From the NCBI GenBank assembly GCA_028752905.1, contig JAQNBH010000003.1, positions 38,996,472 to 39,060,471 on the forward strand: a DNA stretch of 64,000 bases, read 5' to 3'. Source of the stretch: Cladorhizidae sp. MBARI D1340-BT2. Its lineage: Eukaryota > Porifera > Demospongiae > Poecilosclerida > Cladorhizidae. The notes below the pieces were generated by a model, which worked only from the letters and a program-made list of their open reading frames with translations, did not search any database and was not told where the DNA came from. Below are positions 63,985-64,000 of this stretch, in pieces (the first letter of the stretch is position 1; every line of letters begins with the position of its first letter). A program made the position numbers and the translations under genes.

Positions 63985-64000
63985 ATTGGTGGCAGCGGTA
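63985..64000 (+). promoter_or_regulatory. Primer-binding-like site after the LTR
   Basis: ATTGGTGGCAGCGGTA directly after the LTR end resembles the tRNA-complementary primer sites of Gypsy-type elements (TGGTGGCAGCGG). The matching tRNA was not determined. Confidence 0.45.

Noticed and set aside
1..64000. Bacterial or phage origin of the window
   Set aside because: GT-AG introns, TATA boxes, eukaryotic transposon families and absence of ribosome-binding sites and operons argue against it.

Overview
This is a eukaryotic (metazoan) window. Coding stretches are cut by GT-AG introns, the DNA is AT-rich and full of tandem and inverted repeats, and nearly every recognisable protein belongs to a mobile element or virus-like sequence: Penelope-like elements (PLE), hAT and Mutator-like DNA transposons, a LINE fragment, a probable LTR retrotransposon end, and a DUF7869-type transposon protein that is common in sponges and cnidarians. 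I infer a marine invertebrate, most likely a sponge. No ordinary host gene, tRNA or rRNA was recognised.

Layout. 1-4.9 kb: a compact virus-like element with a Rep-type gene (HUH-like nickase region plus superfamily 3 helicase, minus strand), two further minus-strand genes overlapping by ATGA, a divergent plus-strand gene split by a PLE fragment, and a small spliced Cys-rich gene. TATA boxes sit before several of these starts. 5-8 kb: non-coding repeats. 7.8-10.5 kb: PLE debris flanked by a 426-bp inverted repeat. 11-13.3 kb: a coiled-coil ORF and a decayed DUF7869-type gene. 13.4-14 kb: 34-bp tandem repeats. 14.15-17.6 kb: a second, more decayed copy of the virus-like element.

17.9-46.4 kb: three nearly identical tandem units of about 10.8 kb, the third truncated. 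Each full unit carries a PLE-derived terminal sequence fused to a DUF7869 fragment, an inverted scrap of the virus-like ORF A, a decayed coding region of unknown family, a transposon-type Cys-rich protein on the minus strand, a 27-bp perfect hairpin, an in-frame TAG-interrupted coding region, and a set of small spliced zinc-finger and coiled-coil exons ending in a 41-bp minisatellite.

46.4-49.3 kb: past the end of unit 3 the plus strand carries an unrecognised string of long broken reading frames, perhaps a second virus-like element. 49.6-51.5 kb: ZNF862-like hAT pseudogene (minus). 52.1-52.7 kb: two small TATA-led ORFs. 52.8-54.4 kb: Mutator-like transposase pseudogene with introns, ending in a 344-bp palindrome. 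55-58 kb: tandem repeats and a 20-bp minisatellite. 58.9-60.8 kb: LINE scrap and dispersed repeats. 62-63.5 kb: a second hAT pseudogene, cut by a probable LTR retrotransposon whose 5' LTR and primer-binding site end the window.

The genes do not form one host pathway. The window is a transposon and virus graveyard built by insertion, segmental duplication and tandem amplification. The best candidate for something new is the virus-like element at 1-4.9 kb, followed by the unidentified coding strand at 46.4-49.3 kb. Family names come from my reading of motifs; no database search was run.
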